The notes: generated from the sequence alone by a model not told the origin. Positions 39,495 to 48,909 are shown, numbered from the stretch's first letter. The stretch is 64,000 nucleotides of DNA from Synergistaceae bacterium (GCA_018436725.1 JAHDKT010000029.1:1-64000); one strand, 5' to 3'. Program-made: numbers and translations.

Positions 39495-40854
39495 GTTCTG
39501 GTTCTTCTGCCAGTACTCGCACTTCGGCAAGTGGCGTCTCGCTCCCCATCTGGAACTCCTCTGCTCCGAACTCGAAGAGGTCGAGGCCGGGCGACTTGAT
39601 CGGTTGATTCTGACTGTCCCTCCGCGACATGGCAAGTCTATGTGCGTCACGGAGACCTTTCCGGCCTGGTATCTGGGCCGCAATCCCGAGAAGCGCGTCA
39701 TCGAGGCGTCGTACAGCGACGATCTCGCCCGGACCTTCGGCGACAAGTGCCGCCGGAAGATCGAAACCTTTGGCCCGGAACTCTGGGGGCTGGAGATCGA
39801 CCGTCGGCGCGCGGACAAGTCCGACTGGGGGATCAAGGATCACAACGGCGGAATGGTCTCGGCGGGGATCGGCGGAGGAATCACGGGCAAAGGGGCCGAC
39901 CTGCTGATAATCGACGACCCGGTAAAGAACAGACAGGAAGCCGACTCGCAGACCTACCGCGACCGCGTCTGGTCGGAGTGGCAATCCACCCTTTCCACGC
40001 GGCTGCATCCGATGGCCGCGGTCGTCGTCGTCCTGACCCGATGGCACGAGGACGACCTTGCCGGAAGGCTGATCAAAGCGGAGCCGAACAGGTGGAAGCT
40101 GCTGAACCTCCCGGCTATCGCCGAGGAGAACGACCCGCTCGGACGTCCGATAGGCGCGGCGCTCTGGCCGGAGAGGTACGACGAGGCCGAGCTTGCACGG
40201 AAAAAGATTACGTCTGGATCGCGCGACTGGGAGGCGTTATATCAAGGGAGGCCGAGTCCGACGAAGGGATCCATCCTTCTCCGGGGGTGGTGGAGGGAAT
40301 ACCGCTTGCCTCCCGAGACGATGGTGAAAGGTATGGATCAGGTGATTCTGTCGTTCGACTGCGCCTTCAAGGACAAGGACACATCCGACTACGTCGTCGG
40401 TCAGGTGTGGTGCCGAAAGGGGCCGGACGCCTATCTGCTCGACCAGGTGCGCGGCCGGATGGACTTTCCCTCTACGCAGCGAGCGTTGAAGGCTCTGTCG
40501 GCCAAGTGGCCGATGGCGCGGGCGAAGCTCGTGGAGGATAAGGCGAACGGCACGGCGATCATAGCGAGCCTTCGCAAGGAGACGTCCGGCCTCATCCCAA
40601 TCGAGCCGGACGGCGGCAAGGTAGTCCGGGCGAACGCCGTGACCCCGTTCATCGAGGCGGGGAACGTCCATCTGCCCGAACCTCGCTTCGCTCCGTGGAT
40701 CGGCGACTTCATCGAGGAGTGCGCCGCGTTCCCGAACGGAGCGCACGACGACCAGGTGGACGCTATGACGCAGGCACTCTCCCATCTGCTGGGTAGGTGC
40801 AGAGGCGGAAAACCCGTAGCAGGCGGCGCCAGACAGGCGCACCTGCTTTTTTAA
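39385..40854 (+). CDS. Terminase large subunit
   Basis: Packaging ATPase-nuclease of 489 aa. Walker A PPRHGKS near residue 81, Walker B LLIIDDP near 173, C motif region VVVLTRWHEDD, and the RNase H-like nuclease with SFDCAFKDKDTSD near 327 and HDDQVDAM near 453. Start ATG follows GGTGGAGGTG inside the small-subunit gene, an unusually long but convincing overlap. Confidence 0.94.
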   Translation: MTRRSSGSSKTPRRSASSRNSTRERLQDTWKALARRRFWFFCQYSHFGKWRLAPHLELLCSELEEVEAGRLDRLILTVPPRHGKSMCVTETFPAWYLGRNPEKRVIEASYSDDLARTFGDKCRRKIETFGPELWGLEIDRRRADKSDWGIKDHNGGMVSAGIGGGITGKGADLLIIDDPVKNRQEADSQTYRDRVWSEWQSTLSTRLHPMAAVVVVLTRWHEDDLAGRLIKAEPNRWKLLNLPAIAEENDPLGRPIGAALWPERYDEAELARKKITSGSRDWEALYQGRPSPTKGSILLRGWWREYRLPPETMVKGMDQVILSFDCAFKDKDTSDYVVGQVWCRKGPDAYLLDQVRGRMDFPSTQRALKALSAKWPMARAKLVEDKANGTAIIASLRKETSGLIPIEPDGGKVVRANAVTPFIEAGNVHLPEPRFAPWIGDFIEECAAFPNGAHDDQVDAMTQALSHLLGRCRGGKPVAGGARQAHLLF

Positions 40855-40875
40855 TGGCCGGAAAGGGGGGAGAAA

Positions 40876-42099
40876 ATGACAAATGTGGACGTGACGAAGA
40901 CCTACGGCGTCGGATACTCAGACGTCCTGATGCAGCTTCTGTTCTCGCTCTCGCAGCCGGTACAGAACCCGGAGCAGATGCTTCCGGAATACCACGAAAT
41001 GGCGGAGATGGACGAGACCGTCGGGACCGGGCTGGAATTTCTGTGCTATGCGGTGGTCTCGAAGATCCAGCCGTTCGATCACCCCGATTCCCGCGTCAAG
41101 GACCTGGTGCGCCTTTGCGGAGAACGCATCTCGGGCACGCTGGAGGAGTCTCGCAGGGCGCTGCTTTCCAGTGCGCTAACGTACGGTTTCGGCGTCGAAG
41201 AGTTCACGCTCGGAGTGAGCAACTCCCAGTGGTTCTTGTCTTCACTGCAACTGTTCGACGCGCTGACCGTGAGATTCCTTTTCGAGAAGGCCGCGGACAA
41301 CTCTCTGCGAATCGCGACGATACGGCAGACCGCCGCGGGCAAGGAGATCGATATTCCCGCCTCGAAGTGCCTCGTATTCCGCCACAACGCCGGGACGAAT
41401 CCTTATGGACGGTCCCGCCTCAAACGATGCTGGCGCTGGTACTCCTTCAAGCGCGCGATTCCGAAGTTCTGGGCTATCGCTCTCGAACGCTTCGGAATGC
41501 CGATGTTGGTGGGGAAAAGTTCCGATCCGAAGGCGTTGGAGGAGATTCTGAAGGACGCATACAGTCAAGCGTACGCGTCGATCTATACAGACGACAGCAT
41601 CGAGGCGGTCGGACAAGGCATGCCAGCCGGGCTCAGCGGAGCGTACGAGAGCGCCGCCGAGTTCTGCAACAAGATGATTTACAGAAGTCTTTTCCTTCCG
41701 TCTCTGCTGGAAAGCGGCGACGGCGGAGGCTCCTACGCTCTGGGGAAAATCCATTGGCAAATGTTCAACGATGCGTGCATCTGGCTGGCGAAGGAGCTGG
41801 CGGAGGCCGAGATAGAGCGGTTATGGCGCCCGATCATCGAGTGGAACTTGGGCCCGATGGAGAGTTACGGCACGCTGAACGTCTTTAACTCTCAGACTCC
41901 CGAGGAGCAGGAAATCATGTCAAGGATTTTCCTGAACGGGGTCAACGCCGGGATGCTGTTCCCGGAGGAGGGCGACGCCGACTGGATGCGGGAAAGGCTG
42001 GGCTTTCCCCTCAGTCCGGAGGGGGGTGAAGCCGACGGATGGAGAGCAAAATTATCTCGGCTGGAAGGGACAATAGCCGACGGGCAAAAATCAGGATAG
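40876..42099 (+). CDS. Portal protein, Mu gp29-like (DUF935)
   Basis: Protein of 407 aa. Portal features: an acidic N-terminal region (LPEYHEMAEMDETVGTGLEF), the clip and wing segments with FRHNAGTNPYGRSRLKR, WAIALERFGMPMLVGK and a C-terminal helical crown. It forms the dodecameric ring for DNA entry. Overlaps the next gene by 61 bases. Confidence 0.88.
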   Translation: MTNVDVTKTYGVGYSDVLMQLLFSLSQPVQNPEQMLPEYHEMAEMDETVGTGLEFLCYAVVSKIQPFDHPDSRVKDLVRLCGERISGTLEESRRALLSSALTYGFGVEEFTLGVSNSQWFLSSLQLFDALTVRFLFEKAADNSLRIATIRQTAAGKEIDIPASKCLVFRHNAGTNPYGRSRLKRCWRWYSFKRAIPKFWAIALERFGMPMLVGKSSDPKALEEILKDAYSQAYASIYTDDSIEAVGQGMPAGLSGAYESAAEFCNKMIYRSLFLPSLLESGDGGGSYALGKIHWQMFNDACIWLAKELAEAEIERLWRPIIEWNLGPMESYGTLNVFNSQTPEEQEIMSRIFLNGVNAGMLFPEEGDADWMRERLGFPLSPEGGEADGWRAKLSRLEGTIADGQKSG

Positions 42100-43610
42100 C
42101 CGCCGTTCGCAGAGCGATGCGCCGCTTGCTCAAAAATGCGCGCGAATTGGAGAGCGTCATCGTTCCGCGAGTGGCGGCCTGGATGAAAAAGCAGGACAGG
42201 TTCTCGATCGGCGGCGACTTCCCGAATATCGCTCCCCTCATCGCAGAGCTGATGAAGTCCTCCATGCACTACGGAGCGCAGGACATGGAGCGGCAGGTGG
42301 AGGAGCTTCGAGGCGTGCGAGTCAGGAGATTCGCAGACTGGACCGCAGTGCTGCCGGAGGAGGCCCTGTCGTGGATCGACGCGTACATGCCGCAACTCGT
42401 CGGCGTACTCGAAGACGCGCTGCTGGAGAAGTACAGAAGCCTGATAGCGGACGGGATGAGGCGTGGGTTGACCAACAGGGAAGCGGTGAAGGAGTTGGGG
42501 AAGACCTTCGACCGGTTCTCTCAATTCCGCCTCGAAACCATCGTCCGCACGGAGTCGATGCGGGCGTACAACCTCGGCTCCCTTATCGGAATGAAGCGGG
42601 CTCGCGGGGTCGCCGGTGTGGAGTTCCTCGCCATCATGGACGAGCGCGTCACGCCGCAGTGCGAGGCGAGAAACGGAATGAGGCTGCGGCTCGACGATCC
42701 GCACATCGTCAACAACACGCCCCCGCTGCATCCGCGTTGTCGCTCCATGCTGATTCCGATCCTCGACGACGAGGTGGAAGAGGGGTGGAGAGGAGACGGC
42801 GAGCTTGCCGCGAGGCTTGAGATAGACGAGCCTGGTATTCAGAGGCCGGTCGACATCGAGGCGGTGCGGAAGGTATGGGGTGGGGCAAAAGAGCCGTCGG
42901 CTGTTGACATCATTTCCAAAGACCCATATTTCAAGAGCAATATGGGATGGGGAACGAATGAAGCGCTGGAGAGCGAAATGATGGGGGGGCGCGAGTTCAA
43001 ATACCGCAGCAGAGAGGCGGAAGAAGCTCAGAGAAAAGAGATAATGAGGAGATTTGAGTCGTCAGGAACCCCAATTTCAGCGGATGATGCTGAAAGAATT
43101 GTAAGATATTTGGATGATTATACCGCTGGAGACTATTCCAAGGTAAGGGATTGGATGCGCATTCAAGACGGGTTGCGACCGATTCGCGACATAACCAACA
43201 GAAACATTGAGCAATTCGCTGATCACGCGAGATGGCTTGAACGATTTATCGCCAATAGCCCGCGTCCGGATATCGAGAACGGTGGCTTGCATCGAGGCAT
43301 GGGAAGGATACCGGATTATCTTGAAAATGCAAAAGTAGGAGACGTGGTTCACTCGTCTTCAATGGTCAGCGCAACTAGTGATTTTAAAATAGCAGAGAAG
43401 TTTGGGGATCGGTGCATTGTAACCTATGAAAATCCAAGGGATTTACGGGGGACTGGTGTAAAACCATTCTCGTCGAATCGCATGGAAGAGGAGTATCTTG
43501 TGTCCTCTGCTAATCTGTATGAGATTTTAAGTGTAAACACTTCTCCGGAGGGTGTGGCGCTGTACAGGCTTCGATGTGTTGGATACAGAACCCCGACGGG
43601 GTTGAATTGA
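42039..43610 (+). CDS. Mu gpF/SPP1 gp7-like head protein fused to an ADP-ribosyltransferase-like domain
   Basis: Protein of 523 aa. Residues about 60-250 are the minor head domain: ETIVRTESMRAYNLGSLIG, then QCEARNGMRL and PPLHPRCRSM. After a linker the C-terminal 200 residues resemble mono-ADP-ribosyltransferases of the R-S-E class: LHRGM (Arg419), VHSSSMVSATSDFKIAEKF (about 437-455) and RMEEEYLV (Glu cluster 483-485). Coding DNA from about 42,900 is clearly more AT-rich. Head proteins of this family enter the capsid, so the domain could be delivered into the host with the genome. Confidence 0.85.
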   Translation: MESKIISAGRDNSRRAKIRIAAVRRAMRRLLKNARELESVIVPRVAAWMKKQDRFSIGGDFPNIAPLIAELMKSSMHYGAQDMERQVEELRGVRVRRFADWTAVLPEEALSWIDAYMPQLVGVLEDALLEKYRSLIADGMRRGLTNREAVKELGKTFDRFSQFRLETIVRTESMRAYNLGSLIGMKRARGVAGVEFLAIMDERVTPQCEARNGMRLRLDDPHIVNNTPPLHPRCRSMLIPILDDEVEEGWRGDGELAARLEIDEPGIQRPVDIEAVRKVWGGAKEPSAVDIISKDPYFKSNMGWGTNEALESEMMGGREFKYRSREAEEAQRKEIMRRFESSGTPISADDAERIVRYLDDYTAGDYSKVRDWMRIQDGLRPIRDITNRNIEQFADHARWLERFIANSPRPDIENGGLHRGMGRIPDYLENAKVGDVVHSSSMVSATSDFKIAEKFGDRCIVTYENPRDLRGTGVKPFSSNRMEEEYLVSSANLYEILSVNTSPEGVALYRLRCVGYRTPTGLN

Positions 43611-43634
43611 CAATTCTCCGAGCACGGGAGGTGG

Positions 43635-43862
43635 ATGGCTATGGTTAGCGCGACTGAATTTAGAATATCAGATCCCGATTCTGGTGGAGCTATATATCGA
43701 GGTGGTCGATTGTACAGGGTTGAGAGCGGGGTTTTGGTTGATGTGGGGGCTGTACCAGTAGATATTTTAAGCCAGATCCAAAGCGCCCCGCCAGTGAATC
43801 GCGATGCAATTAGAGATGCAGATTCGAAGTTGATGGCGCGTTTAAGCGAATCGAAGGAGTGA
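43635..43862 (+). CDS. Small protein after the ADP-ribosyltransferase domain, 75 aa
   Basis: ATG just after GGGAGGTGG. Sequence: MVSATEFRISDPDSGGAIYR opening, a valine-rich middle, and a charged helix at the end. It has the same low GC as the upstream domain, so both probably arrived together. It could protect the producing cell from the enzyme, or be a minor head protein. Confidence 0.58.
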   Translation: MAMVSATEFRISDPDSGGAIYRGGRLYRVESGVLVDVGAVPVDILSQIQSAPPVNRDAIRDADSKLMARLSESKE

Positions 43863-43916
43863 TACGCATACACCCCGCGCCGGGCAAATCGCTACCTTGA
43901 CGCCGGGTTGTTCCGA

Positions 43917-43943
43917 GACCGCTCCCCAGGGCGGTCTTTTTTT
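43917..43943 (+). terminator. Terminator-like hairpin inside the head operon
   Basis: GACCGC/GCGGTC with loop and seven T residues, 55 bases after the small gene. Confidence 0.72.
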
Positions 43944-44008
43944 ATGCCTATTCCACGAGCCGCAAGACACTTTGTGACTCGTGGATGGGCTTTTAATCAC
44001 CACAAATC

Positions 44009-44037
44009 AAGCCGTCTCTTCGGGGGCGGCTTTTTTT
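44009..44037 (+). terminator. Second terminator-like hairpin before the protease gene
   Basis: AAGCCGTC/GGGCGGCTT-type stem with a TCTTCG loop and seven T residues. Together with the previous hairpin it interrupts the late operon just downstream of the inserted module. Confidence 0.75.
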
Positions 44038-44059
44038 GTATCCGCAGGGAGGTGAACGA

Positions 44060-44965
44060 ATGCGAGAGATTCTGACGGAAGCGGTCCAGCTCGGAGAGGA
44101 CTTCTGGTACAACGTGCTGCCCGTGGGGCAGTTCCACGACCCGCGGTACGGGCGAATTTCCGTCACGCCCACGCTGGTCGGGGGACTGGCTTCCAGCTTC
44201 GGCAAGGCGACGTCGTACCCACCGCCGGTCAAGATCGGGCATGGGGACGGGGCGGCGAGCCCCGGAGTGGTGAAGGAGGTGAAGGCGGAATCCGACGGGC
44301 TGCATGTGCGCTTCGAGGTGGACGAAAAGGCGGCGAAGGACGTGCGTGAAAAACGATTCCGCTTTTTGTCCGCCGAGTACGACCCGGACTACATGGACAA
44401 GGCCACGGGACGGCGAATAGGTCCGGCGTTGCTCGGGGTGGCGTTGGTGAATCAGCCGGGGCATCCCGGCGTCAAGCCCATCGCGTTCAGCGACGGGGAA
44501 TGGAAGCAGGAAGGGGATGGCAGTGTGGACGAAAGAGTGAAAGAGCTTGAAATCAAGCTTGCGGATGCGTTGAAGGAGCGGGATGAGCTGAAAGCGAAGC
44601 TCGCGGAGGAAACGAAGAAGGCGACGGACAGCGTCGCCCTTGCGGAAGCGCTTGCGAATGACCTTTCCGATGTCCGCAGGGAGAAGCGCGAAGCGGAGGT
44701 CAAGGTGTTCTGCGACAAGGCGGTCGAACAGGGGGTTCCTCCCGCGATCGTCGAGAAGGTGAAGCCCGTGCTGCTGTCGGAGGCTTCCGGAGGGGAGATT
44801 TGCCTGTCGGACGGGAAGAAGGTCCAGATGAGCGTTTTCCTTTCGGACTTGCTTGAGTCGATGCCGAAGATTCCTCTCGGCTCGCTCGGGCAGCGGGAGT
44901 CTGGCGGAGTGCCTGCGGTGGTCACGAAAGTGATCAACGACGTGAACGGCACGAAGAAGGGATAG
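44060..44965 (+). CDS. Phage head protease/scaffold, Mu gpI-like
   Basis: Protein of 301 aa. N-terminal protease region with VKIGHGDGAASPGVVKEV (catalytic His region) and FRFLSAEYDPDYMDKATGR; then NQPGHPGVKPIAF, and a long charged coiled coil (residues 155-230) that serves as internal scaffold. It guides capsid assembly and is later cleaved. ATG lies 7 bases after GGGAGGTG. Confidence 0.84.
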   Translation: MREILTEAVQLGEDFWYNVLPVGQFHDPRYGRISVTPTLVGGLASSFGKATSYPPPVKIGHGDGAASPGVVKEVKAESDGLHVRFEVDEKAAKDVREKRFRFLSAEYDPDYMDKATGRRIGPALLGVALVNQPGHPGVKPIAFSDGEWKQEGDGSVDERVKELEIKLADALKERDELKAKLAEETKKATDSVALAEALANDLSDVRREKREAEVKVFCDKAVEQGVPPAIVEKVKPVLLSEASGGEICLSDGKKVQMSVFLSDLLESMPKIPLGSLGQRESGGVPAVVTKVINDVNGTKKG

Positions 44966-44977
44966 GAGGTCGGTTCG

Positions 44978-45703
44978 ATGGTGCAGAGATTCGGAGTTCC
45001 GTACTTCGGAAAAGTGGGGGAAACGGAGCGTCACCGCGATCTTTCGGTCGGCGTTTACGACCATGAAATTCGTCGGGTGGTGGACCTGGTCAATGCCAGC
45101 ACCTCCGCCGTGGCGGAATACAAGCGGGGGCAGATTCTGCTTCGCAACGCGTCCGGAGTCGTTTCGGCGCTTGCGGCAGAGGATCTGACGCCGGTTACGC
45201 ATACGCTGCTCGCTCCCGGAGATGTTGTCGAAGTCGAAGACGAAGCCGTTGGAACGGGGAACGGAACGCTTACGACTTTCACGCTGGATCACGCTCCGGT
45301 CGTGGCGGACACGCTCGTTCTCACGGTGAACTCCGTGGAAGTGACCACTGGGTTCACCCTGGATGCGCACAGAGGAGTTGTCGAGTTTGACGCCGCCGTC
45401 ACCAACGAGCACGCCGTCGTTGCGAGCTACAGCTACACGGAACCTGCGGAGGAGGAGTCGATAATCCTCTCCTCCCTCACGGATTGTTTGCCGCTGGTGG
45501 CCGAGGTCGACGCGACCGTCCCGAAGAAAGTCGGCGAGACGAACGGGACCGCGACGGTCAACGTCCTCGTAAAGGCAGAAGTCGCGAAAGACATGCTCTA
45601 TGTCGGCGCTACGGCCTGGGCCGACCTTGACGCAGCGGTCGCCGCGAAGCTCGAAAACTGGATGACGCTCGCCGGGCTTGTCCCGGCCGACGTCGTGAGA
45701 TAG
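44978..45703 (+). CDS. Head decoration-like protein with a beta module, 241 aa
   Basis: N-terminal part fits capsid cement proteins (KRGQILLRNASGVVSALAAE), and a C-terminal VLVKAEVAKDMLYVGATAWA segment completes it. Between them (residues about 88-160) lies an extra beta module, DEAVGTGNGTLTTFTLDHAP to VVASYSYTE, which recurs in a tail protein here (56185). Lies between scaffold and capsid genes, the usual place for decoration proteins. Confidence 0.75.
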   Translation: MVQRFGVPYFGKVGETERHRDLSVGVYDHEIRRVVDLVNASTSAVAEYKRGQILLRNASGVVSALAAEDLTPVTHTLLAPGDVVEVEDEAVGTGNGTLTTFTLDHAPVVADTLVLTVNSVEVTTGFTLDAHRGVVEFDAAVTNEHAVVASYSYTEPAEEESIILSSLTDCLPLVAEVDATVPKKVGETNGTATVNVLVKAEVAKDMLYVGATAWADLDAAVAAKLENWMTLAGLVPADVVR

Positions 45704-45714
45704 GGGGCACTGGA

Positions 45715-46791
45715 ATGACCACGAATAGCGCGTACAACACCGAATGGCAGACCCTCACGCATGTGGTGCAGGAGCTTGTAATCGAGCCGTCGTATTTCGG
45801 CAAAAGGCTCGGCGTAAAGGGGGCCATCACGAGCCCGACAACCTCCTGCCAGTTCGACGTGGTGCACGGGCGCCGGGATCTTGCTCCGATGGGGTTCCCC
45901 GGAGATCCCGCGACCCGCGTCGATTACAGCGAGAAATTCGAGACGAAGACGGCGACGCCGCCTCAGATTTTCCTCGAAGACCCGATCAGAGCGAACGTGC
46001 TGGCTTCGATGCGCATCCCCGGGAGAAGCCCGCTCCTTACCGGCAGCGGGAATCAGGGCATGCTCTCCGAGGCCTTTCTGCGTCATGTGGCCATCAAGCA
46101 GCGGAACCTGCTGAAGGCGATCGAGAGGCGCGAGGAATGGCTGTGGGCGCAGGTGGCGACCACTGGGAAGATCGACTACGTCGGGAACGACGGGCGGCGG
46201 TTCCAGATCGACTTCGGAGTGCCCGAGACGAACATTTTCACCAGCACCGAAAAGTGGGACGGCGCTGAGCCTGTGGACCCGCTGTTCCATCTGCGCGAGC
46301 TGCGCGATCTTTACCTCGAACAAAACGGCATGTTGCCGACCGTGCAGGTGCTCGGCAAAAAGGCCGCCGCCGCGTTCCGCAAGAACAAGTACGTTCAGGG
46401 GTGGATGAAAAGCGCCGGCGTCCAGCTCCTTCAGCTCAACATGGGGCAGAGTGAGACTCTGGTGACGCCCGTTGCGACCATCCCGGACATGGGGCTGCTG
46501 GTCGAGCACGCGGGGAAGTACCCGGCGGACAATACGGGAGTCGCGACGCCCTACGTTCCGGAGGGGGCCATCGTGCTGACCACGCCGGAAGTGTTCCAGC
46601 TTCATTACGGGGCAATCCATGACTTCGACATCGACCCGGATTATCCGCTCCTTCAGGCGTCGCGGTTCAGCAAAATGAAGATCAGCCACGACGGCAAGAG
46701 CAAGAGCCTGTTCGTCGAGAGCCACCCGCTGCCCGTGCTGGAAATCGACACCGGGATCATGGTGGTCACGGTGACCGGCGGAGACGATTAG
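45715..46791 (+). CDS. Major capsid protein (phage E family)
   Basis: Protein of 358 aa with the HK97-type order: an N-terminal arm, FLRHVAIKQRNLLKAIERRE spine helix region, a P domain with LRDLYLEQNGMLPTVQVLG, and a C-terminal beta part (LQASRFSKMKISHDGKSKSL then LPVLEIDTGIMVV). It builds the shell with the decoration protein. Confidence 0.88.
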   Translation: MTTNSAYNTEWQTLTHVVQELVIEPSYFGKRLGVKGAITSPTTSCQFDVVHGRRDLAPMGFPGDPATRVDYSEKFETKTATPPQIFLEDPIRANVLASMRIPGRSPLLTGSGNQGMLSEAFLRHVAIKQRNLLKAIERREEWLWAQVATTGKIDYVGNDGRRFQIDFGVPETNIFTSTEKWDGAEPVDPLFHLRELRDLYLEQNGMLPTVQVLGKKAAAAFRKNKYVQGWMKSAGVQLLQLNMGQSETLVTPVATIPDMGLLVEHAGKYPADNTGVATPYVPEGAIVLTTPEVFQLHYGAIHDFDIDPDYPLLQASRFSKMKISHDGKSKSLFVESHPLPVLEIDTGIMVVTVTGGDD

Positions 46792-46794
46792 CCC

Positions 46795-47202
46795 ATGTAC
46801 TGCTCTCCCGAGGATGTCCGAGGAGAATTGTACATCCCTCTCCTCACACAGATGAGCGCCAAGTTTTCCGTACCGGGGGAGTTCGATATCTTTCTTGAGC
46901 GTCACATAGGGGCGGCTTCGGATTTCGTCGACGCCGCCCTTTCCGCTGCGTTCACCGTGCCGCTCGCGCTTCCGATTCCCTCGGCGGTGCGCACTGCGAC
47001 GGCGAAGGAGGCGGCCTACTACGCGGCGGCCCAGTTTTCGGAGGCGGAGGAGATTCTGCAGGACCGTCACGAGACCGCCGTCGCCATGTTGTCCGCCATT
47101 GTCGCAGCGGGGCGCTTGCCCGGACAACCTTCGAAGAGCACCGAAATAACGGGGGGCTCCGACAAGCGCGTGTTCACCGACGACGTGCTGAGCCGGTGGT
47201 GA
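46795..47202 (+). CDS. Mu gp36-like head-tail connector (DUF1320)
   Basis: Protein of 135 aa: MYCSPEDVRGELYIPLLTQM, a central helix (FLERHIGAASDFVDAALSAA) and AAYYAAAQF. These helical adaptors bind beneath the portal. Begins 4 bases after the capsid stop. Confidence 0.78.
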   Translation: MYCSPEDVRGELYIPLLTQMSAKFSVPGEFDIFLERHIGAASDFVDAALSAAFTVPLALPIPSAVRTATAKEAAYYAAAQFSEAEEILQDRHETAVAMLSAIVAAGRLPGQPSKSTEITGGSDKRVFTDDVLSRW

Positions 47203-47206
47203 TCCC

Positions 47207-47713
47207 ATGAAGATATCTCTTGAGATGATCGGCGTGCAGACCACGCGGCAGCAGGTGGACAAACTGAAGGATAGGCCGACTGCCAGCAGGCTGTGGAGTA
47301 CCGTCGCGCAGATCATGAAGGCCGAGACGCTGCGATGTTTCGCCGAAGAGCGCGCTCCTTCTGGCGCGAAGTGGAAGCCGCTTTCAGACGCCGCCCTAAG
47401 GTCAAGGGCGTACAGCCACACGAAAGGCGCGCGGAAACGGCTGAAGCGCATCCGAGGGAATCAGTCCGCAGCGTTCAAAAAGGCGATGGGCGGCGCGCGC
47501 ATCCTTCAGGATACCGGACGTCTGCGGGCGTCCATTTCGGCGAATCACGGCGCAGGATGGGCCGAGGTCGGAACGACGATCAAGTACGCCCCGACGCATC
47601 AGTACGGCGACAAGCGGCGCAATATCCCGGCCCGCCCCTTCATAGGCCTTTCCCAGTCCATGCGCGACCGAATACAGGCGACGACGCGCAAGTGGCTTGA
47701 GGAGGGGGTGTAG
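47207..47713 (+). CDS. Mu gpG-like virion morphogenesis protein (tail completion)
   Basis: Protein of 168 aa with the family signature: APSGAKWKPLSDAALR, GARILQDTGRLRASIS, then KYAPTHQYGDKRRNIPARPF and a terminal helix. It joins the tail end to the head. Confidence 0.85.
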   Translation: MKISLEMIGVQTTRQQVDKLKDRPTASRLWSTVAQIMKAETLRCFAEERAPSGAKWKPLSDAALRSRAYSHTKGARKRLKRIRGNQSAAFKKAMGGARILQDTGRLRASISANHGAGWAEVGTTIKYAPTHQYGDKRRNIPARPFIGLSQSMRDRIQATTRKWLEEGV

Positions 47714-47715
47714 AG

Positions 47716-48117
47716 ATGATCGAGACGGCGCTGACGCTCCTCAAGGACGGGCTTGCCGCTCTGACCGATCTCGCCGCGTTCGTGGAGGAGAAGAGCGGCC
47801 TTCCGCTCACCATCACGACCGACGCGCAGTCTGCGACGCCTCCGTGCGCGCTCGTGCTCCCGTCGAGGGGCAATTACGGCGTCAACGGCGGTGCGGGCTC
47901 CTGCGGGTTTTCCGTGACGCTCATACTCCCGTTCTTCGGGGGGAGTATGAGCGACGTGTTGCACGCCGTGGACCTCCTCGGTGGAGGGCTGTACCGGGCG
48001 ACGGCGAGAGCGCCTGACGGAACGCGGCTGACGCGGGTGGAGGTCGGGGAAATAGAGGAAACGGGAGATCGTCCGGGAGTCTGGGCGGTCTCCTTTTTTT
48101 GCGAGTTCGCATACTAA
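47716..48117 (+). CDS. Mu gp37-like tail terminator (DUF1834)
   Basis: Protein of 133 aa, alpha/beta fold (MIETALTLLKDGLAALTDLA, GFSVTLILPFFGG, WAVSFFCEFAY). It caps the tail tube in this gene order. Start 9 bases after GGAGGGGG. Confidence 0.75.
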   Translation: MIETALTLLKDGLAALTDLAAFVEEKSGLPLTITTDAQSATPPCALVLPSRGNYGVNGGAGSCGFSVTLILPFFGGSMSDVLHAVDLLGGGLYRATARAPDGTRLTRVEVGEIEETGDRPGVWAVSFFCEFAY

Positions 48118-48129
48118 GGGGGTACGAAA

Positions 48130-48909
48130 ATGACATTCGTCAAAAACGCCGACAACATCCTGATCGGAACGGGGAGGGTCTTTATCGACGGTTCGTGCGT
48201 CGGTCAGATTTCCGGACAGTTCAGGGCCAAGGTCGGCAATACGTGGTACACGGTGGAGGCCGGGTTTCCGTCCTCGAAGGTGAAGCAGGCTCTTACCGGG
48301 GAATCCGGAGAGGTCGCGTTCAACCTGCTGGAAATCGACCTCGATGTGATCCGGTCGATAATGCCGCAGTTCGCGGAGTACACGGAGGAAGCGGGGGAAA
48401 GCGCGGACTTCGTCTCCGAGGTTGTACCCATTTACCCTTCGAAGCACACGAAGCTTGGGAACAGCCGGATTACGACGCTCGACAGCGTGAAAACAGTGGC
48501 GGACACGCCTGCGACGCTGGTGGAGGGAACAGACTACTATTTCGACAGGCTGAACGGAACGCTTTACATGATTTCAACATCCGTCGCAGTCGAGAGCGGC
48601 GACAGCGTGACGGTCAAGTACAAGCACGCCACGTTCACCGGCGCCGGATTCGGAGTCGGCGGAGGCACGACCACGAGCGACACGTTCCTCGTCGAGTTCT
48701 GGCACAAGAAAACGAACGGGAAATACCTGTGCAAGAGATTCTGGAAATGTCAGGTCGCGGGAGACTTCGAAATGCTTTTCGAAGAGGCCGCGCACACCAC
48801 GCTTCCGGTGCTGCTGACGGTACTCTCGGACAGCACGAAGCCCGCAGGGCATCAGCTGTACAGAACGATCGAGTACGACGCGAGCGCCGCTCCCGAAGGC
48901 GGGTGGTAA
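48130..48909 (+). CDS. Major tail tube protein
   Basis: Protein of 259 aa, beta-rich, with an N-terminal NADNILIGTGRVFIDGSCVG and a C-terminal FLVEFWHKKTNGKYLCKRFW, typical of long-tail tube subunits. The middle (about 120-165) contains a domain related to the repeated beta module (EGTDYYFDRLNGTLYMIS then VTVKYKHA). Position before the chaperone and tape measure supports the call. Confidence 0.78.
   Translation: MTFVKNADNILIGTGRVFIDGSCVGQISGQFRAKVGNTWYTVEAGFPSSKVKQALTGESGEVAFNLLEIDLDVIRSIMPQFAEYTEEAGESADFVSEVVPIYPSKHTKLGNSRITTLDSVKTVADTPATLVEGTDYYFDRLNGTLYMISTSVAVESGDSVTVKYKHATFTGAGFGVGGGTTTSDTFLVEFWHKKTNGKYLCKRFWKCQVAGDFEMLFEEAAHTTLPVLLTVLSDSTKPAGHQLYRTIEYDASAAPEGGW

Noticed and set aside
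43997-47451. Long leftward frames opposite the protease, decoration, capsid and connector genes
   Set aside because: Shadows of well-supported rightward head genes; sequences are His/Arg/Leu-rich without motifs and would clash with the operon.
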